From Colocasia esculenta (lineage: Eukaryota; Streptophyta; Magnoliopsida; Alismatales; Araceae), in assembly GCA_014218235.1 (NCBI GenBank), contig CM024755.1, forward strand, positions 80,545,960 to 80,609,959: DNA of 64,000 nt, in the 5' to 3' direction. Position 1 is the first letter of the stretch. Each line of letters starts with the position of its first letter. Positions 42,001-52,843 of the stretch are shown piece by piece. The notes beneath the pieces were generated by a model. That model ran no database searches and was not told where the DNA came from. It saw only the letters and a program-made list of their open reading frames with translations. Made by a program: the position numbers and the translations under genes.

Positions 42001-42707
42001 TCGTACATTCTTGCTTGCTTGCTTGCGTGATATGGCCATCCTGCATTTAATGCAATTATTGATATCTTGCGTTCTTGACATCAATTGAAATCCTACGTGC
42101 TCGTACAAAGAGATCTATGCTAGTTCTATATTGTCATCTTGTTCACAATCTTGTTCTATCATAATCACTCTCTCTAGCTTGTTTTATATATCATGTTTTA
42201 ACGAGTTTTATTCGTACTTGCATATCATTCATCGTACTTGCCTAGTTCTAAAATGCTAATCACTTATATCATTGCCCGCACATTGAGATATAAATCCTAC
42301 TGGGCTAGTTTGCTCATCCCCTACTTTTACCCAATCTAGGTGAGTATGAAGTTCAAGAGGAAGAGCAAGTCGAGGATGGAAATGCGTCTGAGTGAAGAGC
42401 ATTCCAATCATGAGTCTATCTATAGTTAGTTTATTTTGAGTGTTAGAACAATGTAGTAGGAAGTGAGGATTAAATGTACTTTCCCTTTTATTGAGTCTTA
42501 GTCTTGTACTAGTTTCCGTTTGAATACAAAGAGTTGAGATTTGAATATAATTTATATTGAGTTCAACATGTGGGCCCTATTATGATGTTGTGTTGATACA
42601 CATTTAGTGCGTGCTAGCTAGAGGCTTATTTGCCGACAGTCCACGTCTCGAAATATCGACTCAAATTTAATTATTAATATCTGCTGCGTAATTCTCGGGA
42701 CGTGACA
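39079..42707 (+). repeat. 5' LTR of the chromodomain Gypsy element
   Basis: Begins TATAGCACCCCAG, where the other LTR has TGTAGCACCCCGG, and ends GGGACGTGACA. Near-identical to 47386-50996 apart from scattered one-base indels and substitutions. Holds a cluster of GTCGC-type motifs at 40631-40925. Confidence 0.95.
40631..40925. repeat. Cluster of GTCGC/GCGAC motifs in LTR
   Basis: Starts with an inverted pair AACGCGAC (40631) and GTCGCGTT (40649), then about a dozen GTCGCCTTC and GTCGCGATC-type motifs every 20-30 bp. The same cluster is at about 48930-49220 in the 3' LTR, and related ones are in the solo LTR at 38895-39055 and 51350-51535. Confidence 0.8.
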
Positions 42708-42713
42708 GTTTAG

Positions 42714-42726
42714 TGGTATCAGAGCC
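42714..42726 (+). other. Primer-binding site of the chromodomain Gypsy element
   Basis: TGGTATCAGAGCC six bases after the LTR end, the initiator methionine tRNA site typical of chromoviruses. Confidence 0.9.
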
Positions 42727-42914
42727 TAGGAATACCAAATAGGATAATGTCTCAGGAATAGGAGATACCTATGGAACCTAGGTCATGAAAATTAAATACA
42801 GTACCTGGTGAGAATGGGTAGAGACTGTGAATATGTTAGAAAGAATTAAACACTCCTACCCATTGACTCTTATAATGTATCTAGAGACATTAATTGGTTT
42901 CCATCCTTTTCTTA

Positions 42915-43930
42915 GGAATCCTCATAACACTCTCATTCAACTGCATTGGCTCGCAACCAGTGGCAAGCTATGCAAGACACTGTGGCTGGACTTACTCAGG
43001 CCCTACAAAATGTAGTTTAGGCTGGAAATCAAGCGGGAGCTGCAAGGAATGGAGCCGGTGATCTGCATCGGAATTTTAGGAGTTTAAACCCTCCTCGTTT
43101 CTCTGGATCCCCCGACCCAGACGAGGCAGAAAAATGGCAGGAAGAAATAGAAAGGATCTTCCAAGTAATGCAATGCACTAATAGGGAGAAGGTGGTACTA
43201 GCCACTTTTCAATTTACCAAGGATGCCCGAGCATGGTGGAAGGCCACATCGGCCCACCTGCCTAATATAGCTGAACTGGAGTGGGCTGAATTCCTGGAGA
43301 TATTCGGGGAAAATATTTCTCTGAGAGAGTGAAGGAGAAGAAGCGACAGAATTTGCAGCACTGAAGCAGAAGGGAATGTCCGTGGCTGAGTATGAGGCTC
43401 AGTTCGCGCGTCTTGCTGTGTATGCCCCACATCTGGTGGGAACTGAAAGACTGAAGGCTAACCGTTTCATGGATGGGCTCAGACCCATGTTCATTGAAAG
43501 GCTTGGACCACACAATATTCAAACTACACTGAAATGGTCCAAAGAGCTCAGCTGGTAGAAGACACCATGGCCAAGGTGGATGGCATGAGGGCAAGGACAA
43601 CTCCAAGCCGGTCTTCATCAAGAAGGGAGCACTAATATTGCTCCAACCTTTCGTAACAACAACGTCAACAACAACAACAAGAGGCCGAATATCGGAAGGG
43701 ATATTGCTGGAGATAAGAGAGCTAAGGTGGAAGGTAGGCAGTTGGCGGAAAACTGTAAATTCTATGATAAACCAGGGCACCGAGCTGAAGAATGCTGGAA
43801 GAAGCTCGGGGCTTGCTTGAGATGTGGTGGTCGTGACCACCGTATTCCCGACTGTCCAATGATGAAGGACCAACCAGGCAGAGCTCAAAATATACCACGG
43901 CGTCAGGGACGCCTTAATGCTGTCATAGAA
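42915..43930 (+). pseudogene. Gag of the chromodomain Gypsy element
   Basis: Pieces in three frames read NPPRFSGSPDPDEAEKWQEE, ATFQFTKDARAWWKA, MSVAEYEAQFARLAVYAP and later two zinc knuckles, CKFYDKPGHRAEEC and CLRCGGRDHRIPDC (43756-43860). Gag forms the particle and binds RNA. Frame breaks lie near 43330, 43530 and 43620, and a TAG lies near 43017. Confidence 0.88.
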
Positions 43931-43989
43931 GCTGACCTACCCGAGGAAGGGGGTATGGTGGAAGGTACCATTTCCATACACTCTCAACC

Positions 43990-44516
43990 TTCTTTGTACT
44001 TATTGATACGGGAGCTGCATATTCTTTTATTTCCACCACATTTGCTGCAACTCTACCTGTCAACCTGTACCCTTGAAATCCAAGATCACAGTAGCCTCAC
44101 CACTAGGCTCAGAATCTGAACTCACCAACTACTTTCCAAAATGTGAAACTATAATAGGAGGACACAATCTCCCTGCCAACCTTATCTATTTAGACATGAA
44201 GGGTTATGATGTCATTCTGGGTGTCGATTGGCTAATTGAATATGATGCCGACGTAAACTGTCACCATAGGAGGGTCACTTTTAAAAGACCAAACCTCCCA
44301 ACTCTATCACTACTTGGCACCCGATATCACAAACACCCCATCTTGATATCCTCCCTTAAGGCTTCTAAGCTGATCAACCAGGGTTGTGACGCTTTCCTAG
44401 TTTCCGTCTTGGCAACTGAAAAGAAGAAATCAACCCTAGAAGACATTCTAATAGCCAAGGACTATCCTGATGTATTTCCAGAGGAATTACCTGGTATACC
44501 ACCTGAGCGGGAGTAA
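43990..44516 (+). pseudogene. Protease of the chromodomain Gypsy element
   Basis: The active site LIDTGAAYSF has DTG at 44005-44013. After a frame change, LIYLDMKGYDVILGVDWL and later YPDVFPEELPGIPPER follow, the usual link to reverse transcriptase. Confidence 0.85.
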
Positions 44517-45225
44517 ACTTCACCATCGAATTACTCCTGGGGCAGCCCCTGTTTCAAAAGCCCCGTACCGTATGTCCCCTGTTGAATTGCAGGAGTTAAA
44601 GAGACAGATCCAAGAATTACTAGATCAAGGTTTTATCAGGCCTAGCACATCCCATGGGGAGCGCCAGTGCTATTTGTCAGAAAGAAGGACGGGACAATGA
44701 GGCTATGCATTGATTACCGTCAGTTAAACCAGTTGACAATAAAGAATAAGTATCCACTGCCCCGCATCGACGAGCTGTTTGACCAGATCTCCGGTGCACA
44801 GTATTTCTCCAAGATAGATCTAAAATCAGGCTACCATCAACTAAGAATAAAGGAGGAGGATATTCAAAAGTCTGCATTCCGAAGTAGATATGGTCACTAT
44901 GAGTTCGTAGTTATGCCGTTTGGTTTAACAAATGCTCCAGCGGCTTTCATGCAACTTATGAATAATATTTATAGGCCATACTTGGACCAGTTTATAGTGG
45001 TGTTCATTGATGACATCCTTATTTACTCCAAATCCAAAGAAGAACACGAAGAACACTTGAAGATGGCTCTACAAGTGCTTAGAGACAATCAACTCTATGC
45101 CAAACTTAGTAAGTGTGAGTTCTGGATGGAAGAGGTGTCTTTCCTTGGCCACATCATATCAAAAGAGGGAATCTCTGTAGATCCGTCTAAGGTGGAGGCG
45201 TAAAGAACTGGGAAAGGCCGACAAC
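44517..45225 (+). pseudogene. Reverse transcriptase of the chromodomain Gypsy element
   Basis: Reads ISPGAAPVSKAPYRMSP-like start (44535), then TMRLCIDYRQLNQLTIKNKY, FSKIDLKSGYHQLRI and VMPFGLTNAPAAFMQLMN. The catalytic motif is FIDDIL at 45003-45020. Shifts near 44510, 44665 and 45200 split the frame. Confidence 0.92.
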
Positions 45226-45996
45226 TGTGTCGGAGATTAGAAGCTTTCTGGGTTTAGCCGGTTATTATCGTCGCTTCATTAAGGATTTCTCAAAGATAGC
45301 TGTACCATTGACCCGGCTTACCAAGAAGGAGAATCCATTTGCATGGACTGATGAATGTGAAGAAAGTTTCAAGGCATTTAAAGAGCACCTTACCTTATCA
45401 CCCGTACTAACACTGCCAGTTGCTAGGGGTAGTTTTGAAGTATACACCGATGCATCCGGGATCGGCCTTGGCTGTGTGCTGATGTAGAATGGGCAAGTTA
45501 TATGCTACGCGTCCAGACAATTGAAGAAGCACGAGGACAATTACCCTGTACATGATCTGGAGCTAGCGGCTGTAGTCTTCGCCTTGAAGATATGGCGTCA
45601 TTATCTATATGGTGAGAAATTCATTGTGTTTTCTGACCATAAAAGCTTGAAGTATCTGTTTTCTCAGCAGGACTTGAATATGAGACAACGGAGGTGGTTG
45701 GAGTATCTCAAAGACATCGATTTCACGATCCAATATCATCAAAAGCAAATTCTGTGGCAGATGCTCTAAGTAGAAAGCCAATGATCACATTGTCAAGTTT
45801 AATGGTAGATGAATGGAAGTTATTAGAAGATTTCGCCAAGTTAAATATTGATGCTGACATCAAAGAGAAGGGATGCTTTGTTGCTAGTGTTAGAGCACAA
45901 CCCCTACTATTGGAGGACATCACAACACTCCAAGACAATGACCCTGTACTTGTGGAGATTAAGGCTAATCTAGACCAGAGGCCGGATTTTCATTAA
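45226..45996 (+). pseudogene. RNase H region of the chromodomain Gypsy element
   Basis: SFLGLAGYYRRFIKDFSKIA, then FEVYTDASGIGLGCVLM. A TAG at 45485-45487 follows in place of a Gln codon, and the domain resumes with LELAAVVFALKIWRHYLYG and FSDHKSLKYLF. A shift near 45740 precedes ADALSRKP. All are standard landmarks of Gypsy RNase H. Confidence 0.9.
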
Positions 45997-46029
45997 CCGA
46001 AGATGGAAGGTTATTGTTCCGGGATCGAG

Positions 46030-46757
46030 TCTGTGTACCCGACCATGCAGACAAGAAAAAGAAAGAAAATGATGAGGCTCATAAGACCAGATATACTATT
46101 CATCCTGAACTACCAAAATGTACAAAGATTTGAAAAGAAGCTTTTGGTGGCCTAATATGAAGAGAGAGGTGGCGGAATATGTCGCCCGATGCTTAACATG
46201 TCAAAAGGTCAAGGCGGAGCACTTGCGACCCGTAGGTAAACTCAAACCCTTAGAAATCCCGGCATGGAAATGGGAAGGTATAGGGATGGACTTTATTTTC
46301 GGTCTACCCAAATCTAGAGGTGGATTCGATGGTATCTGGGTTATTGTCGACCGCTTAACTAAGTCGGCTCACTTCTTGCCAGTGAATAATAAGTGGTCAG
46401 TAGATGTTCTGGCCGCATTGTACGTAAGGAAATAGTCAGACTACATGGAGTACCGGTGTCTATCGTGTCTGATAGAGACCCCAGGTTCACATCCCACTTT
46501 GGAAAAGACTGCACTACTCTTTGGGATCTAAACTAAACTTTAGTATGACTTTCCATACACAGACAGATGGTCAGACGGAAAGAACCAACCAGGTGATTGA
46601 AGACATGCTCAGAGCATGTGTCCTATTTTGGAGGAAGCTGGCACGAACACTTATCCCTCGTGGATTCGCCTACAATAATAGCTATCAAGCTAGCATTCAA
46701 AGGCACCATTTGAAGCACTCTACGGCAGGAGTTTCCGATCTCCATATGCTGGTATGA
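46030..46757 (+). pseudogene. Integrase core of the chromodomain Gypsy element
   Basis: Zinc-binding part ending VARCLTCQKVKAEHL. The first Asp is in GIGMDFIFGLPKSRGG, the second in SDRDPRFTSHF (about 46470) and the Glu in DGQTERTNQVIEDMLRA. Frame changes near 46100, 46435 and 46520 split it. Confidence 0.9.
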
Positions 46758-46773
46758 AGTTGGCGAAAAACAA

Positions 46774-47352
46774 ATGCTAGGACCTGAGATGATAAGAGAA
46801 ACCACAGAAAAGGTAAAGCTTATTAAAGAGAGAATGGCAGTGGCGCAGCAAAGACAAAAGGCATATGCAGATAATAGAAGAAGAGACCTGGAGTTTCAGG
46901 TTGGTGAACATGTATTCTTGAAAGTGTCTCCAGGCCGAGGGATCAGGCGATTTGGCATTAAAGGCAAGTTGTCACCAAGGTTTGTCGGGCCTTTCGAAAT
47001 CCTCGAAAGAGTCGGCGAGGTGGCATATCGTCTCGCTTTACCACCACAAATGGATGGAATACACAATGTGTTCCACATATCCATGTTGAAAAAGTATGTA
47101 CGAGATCCATGGCATGTCATAGAATATGAGCTTCTGGAATTCAACAAAGACGGAACATATCAAGAGAAGCCGATTAAGATCGTGGACCGGGAACTGCGCC
47201 AACTAAGGAACAAAGTTATTCCACTAGTAAGGGTTAGATGGAATCAACGCATGGATGAAGACGACACGTGGGAAACCGAGGAAGCAATGCGCAAAAGATA
47301 CCCGAGTTATTCACAAGTACACCTCACATGTACAAAATCTTTCTATATATGA
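46774..47352 (+). CDS. Integrase C-terminus with chromodomain
   Basis: Open frame of 192 codons. It has KLSPRFVGPFEILERVGEVAYRL (integrase GPF motif region), VFHISMLKKYV, and then a chromodomain around KIVDRELRQLRNKVIPLVRV with W...DDTWETEEAMR (about 47160-47310). Chromodomains of this type are thought to steer integration to certain chromatin. The upstream integrase is in other frames. Confidence 0.9.
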   Translation: MLGPEMIRETTEKVKLIKERMAVAQQRQKAYADNRRRDLEFQVGEHVFLKVSPGRGIRRFGIKGKLSPRFVGPFEILERVGEVAYRLALPPQMDGIHNVFHISMLKKYVRDPWHVIEYELLEFNKDGTYQEKPIKIVDRELRQLRNKVIPLVRVRWNQRMDEDDTWETEEAMRKRYPSYSQVHLTCTKSFYI

Positions 47353-47370
47353 ATTTGGGACCAAATTCTC

Positions 47371-47385
47371 TTAAGTGGGGGAGGG
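47371..47385 (+). other. Polypurine tract of the chromodomain Gypsy element
   Basis: TTAAGTGGGGGAGGG directly before TGTAGCACC of the 3' LTR. Confidence 0.85.
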
Positions 47386-50300
47386 TGTAGCACCCCGGAA
47401 ATTTTAAAATTTTCATAAAATAAATCAAAATAAATGGAAATAAATAATTCCCATAATATCGGAGTATTTAAACATACGTGTCATTATCGTATGTGCTAAA
47501 ATATATAGGAAAATCTGTAAAATAGGAAATCAACCCCACACATTATTCTTAGGGGTTCCACTAAAGAATTATGCAATGAAAAATCCAATTAACCAAGTGA
47601 ACATCACAGGGTGACCAATTATCCGAATTAGGAAACAAGTCGGAAAACCGGTAACACGGAAATACACGCAATCGTAAATTAAATAAAAATGTTAGAAATG
47701 CTTCTAACATATATAATAATGACCCATATCATAAGTGGGCCAATGGACCACATATGGCCCAAAAATCAAATGAAGCAAGAAAATACATAGAAATTCGTAA
47801 CCATAAATAAGCTGAAATTAAAAAGAGTCAATTATAGTTGAATTGGGATACAAACATGCATTCATGGCAACCCAAATTCGTGCCTACCCATCCATGGAAG
47901 TTGCTTGATGGCCAAGACTCTCTAATGGAGGAAGAATCATCAAAAATTGGAAACCAACATGCCAATCCCGAAACCCTTCTTTCCTAGTTACAATAGGACT
48001 CATAAACACCATGGTTACTTAAATACTCTTCACCAAACCCTAGGTACAAGTTTTAGAACTTGCTGGGGTCGTGTGGAGGAGCTCTTGGTGGCTGGAGAGT
48101 AGGAGATCAAGCATACCAAGCTCATCTTCTTCCCCCGTTCATCTGCTACGACCTGCACAAACCACCCTCTTAAAGCCGATCAAAGGTAGGCCAAACCTAA
48201 ATCCCATCGTGCAAGGCTTATACCCCTGGAAAGAGAGTCGAGTCTACTTCCTAACCCAAGTGGAATGCTCAAATTCCATGCAGTATACACGGAGTATTAG
48301 GCGTTCTACAAACAGTGGTCTGAACACGGGATTTTTGAAGAACGAGACTTCATCAACCCAAAAGGTAGGTTTTCTCGGGCCAAATCTTAACATCTCCTTA
48401 ACCAAATGTGTAGAGCATCAAGTTAGCTTTCATTTCCCTCTGGTTTCATCGAATTTCATTGAGTAGATTTTGAATTATAAGCGTTTTCTCAAAGTCGTGC
48501 ACTTTTAGGGCTTTTCCTGTTCTTCGTATGTTTCATGTGATTCAAGACCGAATTAGGGTAAACTCATAACATGAAAGTTATTCTACTAGTTATCCTCTTC
48601 AGGTTTTGTGTTGCACATTTCATCTAAATGTCATCAGTTGGAGAGTTATAAGCGTGTAATAGGGTTGCTGCATGAAACTACGTCTTCAGGTTACACTTGT
48701 CTCTTACTTGTATCAACTTGATCAAACCTATCGAAACCATCTTATTGTCCAATTCCGATTTACTGGAAGTACCTTTGTATGTCTAGGTTGTTTAAAAACT
48801 AGTTTCATTATTTTCATGCACTGTACAATTTGTTCTCTATTTAGAACACCCTGTGTCAAAAGAAGGAAGGACTGGTCCGCAATCCAAAGCTCTGTCCTTG
48901 CTCTGTCAGAGTCAGGCACGGACCCTGTGAACGCGACGGCCCGATAGGTCGCGTTCAGAGGTTGATTGCGACATACCCCTTGTCGCTTTCTCAAGGTGAC
49001 ATGCGCTCCGTCGCGATCATGCTGCCTGACCTGACACCGTCTCGCGTTCTCACAACCCCATGTCGCCTCCTTCTGGTCCCGACCCGTCGCCTTCCTGTAA
49101 GACCCTGTCGCGATCTGACCCCGGCCTGACAACACCCTGTCGCCTTCCTTACATGCCCTGTCGCGACCTGACTCCGAGCCTGACACCCATGACGCCTTCC
49201 TTATATGCCCATGTCGCGATCTTAGGATTTTTACCTGAAACCACATGTTTTCTGCAAATTTTACCGCATATACCTGAGGTCTGTTTAAACGTGATAATTA
49301 TTGTGTAAGTTGCATGTCTTGGTCTGATCATTACATGATTGTTATTTAATGGCTTAAAATTGATTAACCCATTTAAAAGCTTTAATTACATGAATGCTAT
49401 TCAAAGTGCTCCTTAAATGTTATGATCCATTCGTGCTACTTATGATTAATCTTCCTATTGATTCTACCATGTTTAAAAGATAAGGGTTATCATAAAATCT
49501 TGCAATCCATGATTAATTAAAGTGCATAGTTTTTTCCATGTTATATTGTCAAGTGCTTCCTGCGAGTTTGAGACTGATGGTTTGTGAATTGAGACACGCG
49601 TACCGCACTACACACTAGCACTATTAGGCAGCCTTTTCTTGGGAATTAGAAACTCTCTACCGGTCATTCCGAATCGGTAGACTAGCGACCTTTTCACCAA
49701 GGCCTCCGTAAATCTCCTCTGACCATGGATTCCCACATGGCCGACGAGTTGGTTGTACCATTGAAGTTCCCTGAAGATAGCGTGCACTTCCTTTCTCTCT
49801 CTGTTCTCGTGAGTGTGATTGACAAACTGGACTAAAGCCACTAATGTAAAGATTGAACGAAAGTATAAATCATAGCGTTATGCTGTCGAATTTATCTCTT
49901 GACCATTGTACTCATGAAATCATGTTCAATTATTTATTACTTGTTCCCATCATCATCATGAACATGAGATTACACAGGCTTACTTTTTGAAACTCTCATT
50001 GGCCATTATTAATGACTGTGGGTATCTACATTTAAAAATTTACATGAGATGCTGACAGGGCACGCGTGTGTCCAAGGGCTCCAATCTAGCCCCAATGACG
50101 GCGAGTCATAGATATACTGTTAACCATGGGGTATAATGATTACTGGCGTTGCATCTGTGCTGGGAGTACTTTCTTGCTTCTTGAATGTTAGATACAACAA
50201 CCACATACATGTGTCCTAGTGTGCATTCTTGGTGGATCTTTCCTCGGTGTACATTAGAGTCTACATGCCTGATTAGTGTTACTTGTTTGTGCTCGTACAT

Positions 50301-50996
50301 TCTTGCTTGCTTGCTTGCGTGATATGGCCATCCTACATTTAATGCAATTTGATATCTTGCGTTCTGGACATCAATTGAAATCCTGCGTGCTCGTACAAAG
50401 AGATCTATTGCTAGTTCTATATTGTCATCTTGTTCACAAATCTTGTTCTATCATAATCACTCTCTCTAGCTTGTTTTATATATCATGTTTTAACGAGTTT
50501 TATTCGTACTTGCATATCATTCATCGTACTTGCCTAGTTCTAAAATGCTAATCACTATATCATTGCCCGCACATTGAGATATAAATCCTACTGGCTAGTT
50601 TGCTCATCCCCTACTTTACCCAATCTAGGTGACTATGAAGTTCAAGAGGAAGAGCAAGTCGAGGATGGGAATGCGTCTGAGTGAAGAGCGTTCCAATCAT
50701 GAGTCTATCTATAGTTAGTTTATTTTGAGTGTTAGAACAATGTAGTAGGAAGTGAGGATTAAATGTACTTTCCCTTTTATTGAGTCTTAGTCCTGTACTA
50801 GTTTCCGTTTGAATACAAAGAGTTGAGATTTGAATACAATTTATATTGAGTTCAACATGTGGGCCCTATTATGATGTTGTGTTGATACACATTTAGTGCG
50901 TGCTAGCTAGAGGCTTATTTGCCGACTATCCACGTCTCGAAATATCGAATCGAATTTAAATATTAATATCCGCTGCGTAATTCTCGGGACGTGACA
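47386..50996 (+). repeat. 3' LTR of the chromodomain Gypsy element
   Basis: Begins TGTAGCACCCCGG and ends GGGACGTGACA, followed by the duplicated GGCTC. Same content as the 5' LTR. Confidence 0.95.
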
Positions 50997-51697
50997 GGCT
51001 CTCTCCATGACAGCCCATTCCACACTATACAAACCACCCTTAATTCTTCGTTTTCATGCTTTTGTGAATACCTAGGCATGCTATCTATTGTTAGAAACGC
51101 ATTAAACTGATTGGAACCATATCCCTTACGATTTACACCCAAAAAATGGGAAGAGCTCACCTACCTTCGCAAAGAACGCATTATGCAGCGATCTCCCGGT
51201 GTTTCCTTTGCTTCTCTCGGACTCCCTGTAGCGAGGACACGCCGAAGATGCCAAAACCCAGCAGAAATCGCCACAGCTCCTCTGCCTGGCCGAGCAGAAC
51301 CCTTGTGTGTTCTGCTTGGCTGGCGTTATTTAAAAACCTGAAGTGGTTCGGAACGCGACGCATAGTGGCATCGCGATTAGGTCGCGACGGACCTGAGCGT
51401 CACCTTCCCCAATGCCCGCTGCCCTGAGCGCTACACGTGGTGCACATGCAGACGCTCAACACTTCAAGACGGCCACATGAACGTGACGACCACCTCTGTC
51501 GCGTTAAGAACGCGACACGCCTTCCTGTCGCGATGACAGGCTGAGGAATCTAGGGTACTGTAGGCCCAAACTGTCGGCCCAGTAAGCCCCAGAAACACAC
51601 ACACACACACGACACACACGCCACATTGGCCTCACAATTGCCACCACAAGCGCTAAACACACGATCCACGAGGATCCAAAAAATGCACGACGTTATA

Positions 51698-52316
51698 GGA
51701 CATGCATCAATTTCATAAAACCAAGCCCTATCATTCACCATCTTCTTCGCATGGTAAAAATCAGGTAACCTCTCTGATTGAGGAAGCATACTCTTGACGA
51801 GTAAGAGAAGCGATCAAAACAACTCTCGCTCATATGAAATTCAGACTTCAAATTCAGTAGCTGCGACACTGCAAACAACCATGTATGCTTCTCACAACCA
51901 TCCCATAATGGCTCATCAGCATCTCGAAGTAACTGATAAAATCTCTGAGCTGTATCATTTGACACTTCTTCATTTGTTTGATCTTCATGAATAATGAACT
52001 CCGGACCAGCAGCATCGACAAGCATGTCTACGTACGTACTTGTGGAGGCAAAGTTAGCTGGTTCAGACGACTGAATATTCAACTCACCATGAGACGACCA
52101 TAACTCATAATGGGCAACAAATCCTCTCGTATACAAATGATGCTGCACATCCCATGTCGATATCCACTTTCTGTTCTTACAAGCCGAACACAGACATTGG
52201 ATGTTACCCATCGGATCAACTGCCACTGATGAATTACTCAATGCAAACTGAATGAAACTGTCAACTCCGTCTTTAAACTCCTCTGTCACAACTCCATTAA
52301 CTATTCCACGGTACAT
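51698..52316 (-). pseudogene. TNP2 transposase, N-terminal part (right of insertion)
   Basis: Starts MYRGIVNGVVTEEFKDGVDS with the transposase-associated domain (CLCSACKNRKW, then HHLYTRGFVAHYELW). Next come the TNP2 start with EEVSNDTAQRFYQLLRDADE and LLNLKSEFHMSESCFD, and, after a shift near 51790, MLPQSERLPDFYHAKKM and FYEIDACP. It continues in frame at 37532 once the solo-LTR insertion is taken out. TNP2 is the catalytic transposase of CACTA elements. Confidence 0.88.
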
Positions 52317-52439
52317 TCATGACCGATTCTCATAAGACATTTTCCTACACAGATTAAGGTCTGTTACGAGTTAAAATCCAACACACCCTCCATCGTTCGA
52401 GTAAGTCAAAATGAATAGGTAGGACATATTATTTAGATT

Positions 52440-52735
52440 ATCACTTTTCACCCTCTGTGAATATTTGATCGCACTCAGATGATCATTTACTATGTATTTG
52501 TATTATTTGCTGAAATTTCGGCAGCCATCTCCCCACACCTCTCCGATATACCAAAAATATTTATTGATAAGATATTTTCTTAAACACTTACTAAATTGGT
52601 TATGAACATTTCTAAATCAATAAAGGTATATCGGAGAGGAGTGAGTAGAAGCACCTGAAATTTTCAATAAATAATACAAACACATAGTAAATGACCATCT
52701 AACTGCGATTCAACATTCACAGACTGTCCAAAACG
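52440..52735. repeat. Imperfect inverted repeat at 5' side of CACTA genes
   Basis: Arms of about 110 bp share TCATTTACTATGTRTTTGTATTATT and CTCTCCGATATACC in opposite orientation around a centre near 52600. It lies between the TNP2 start and the Copia LTR, where CACTA subterminal sequence is expected. It could also be a small MITE. Confidence 0.75.
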
Positions 52736-52843
52736 GGACAATCAAGACTTTGAGTTAGATATCACGTTCTCATCATTAAAAATAAGACTCGTGCACATCA
52801 ATCCCAAAGTCTTGAACGGGAAGGTTCATTGACACGGGCTTAA

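Larger units (their letters stand above)
39079..50996 (+). mobile_element. Chromodomain Ty3/Gypsy (Tekay/Del-like) retrotransposon
   Basis: Complete in structure: LTRs 39079-42707 and 47386-50996, primer-binding site, gag, protease, reverse transcriptase, RNase H, integrase and chromodomain in order, and a polypurine tract. GGCTC flanks it at 39074-39078 and 50997-51001. The very long (about 3.6 kb) LTRs and the chromodomain fit the Tekay/Del lineage. The coding region has many shifts and some stops, so it is not autonomous as read. Confidence 0.95.
37533..51697 (-). mobile_element. Solo LTR in TNP2, itself split by a chromodomain Gypsy element
   Basis: GGACA occurs at 37528-37532 and 51698-51702; removing what lies between restores TNP2 as EIDACPNHYMLYYKDD. 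Without the inner element (39079-50996 plus duplication) the insert is about 2.24 kb, begins TGTGACGG and ends CGTTATA, where CGTTACA is expected (one C-to-T change). No coding sequence is seen, so a solo LTR of a Gypsy element is the simplest reading. The right part includes an AC microsatellite at about 51596-51620 and GTCGC motif clusters like those in the inner LTRs. Confidence 0.75.
32736..52843 (-). mobile_element. En/Spm CACTA transposon, nested and internally deleted
   Basis: The left end CACCACAAGAGAAAG resembles the CACTACAAGAAA terminal repeat of plant CACTA elements with one change in the CACTA core. It is followed by dense CCGTCGGAAA-type subterminal repeats. Two CACTA genes are present on the minus strand: TNP2 transposase (split) and a Transposase_24-type gene (3' part). 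A large insertion occupies 37533-51697 and a satellite array 33545-36440. The right end is not visible because a Copia LTR starts at 52844. Confidence 0.8.
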
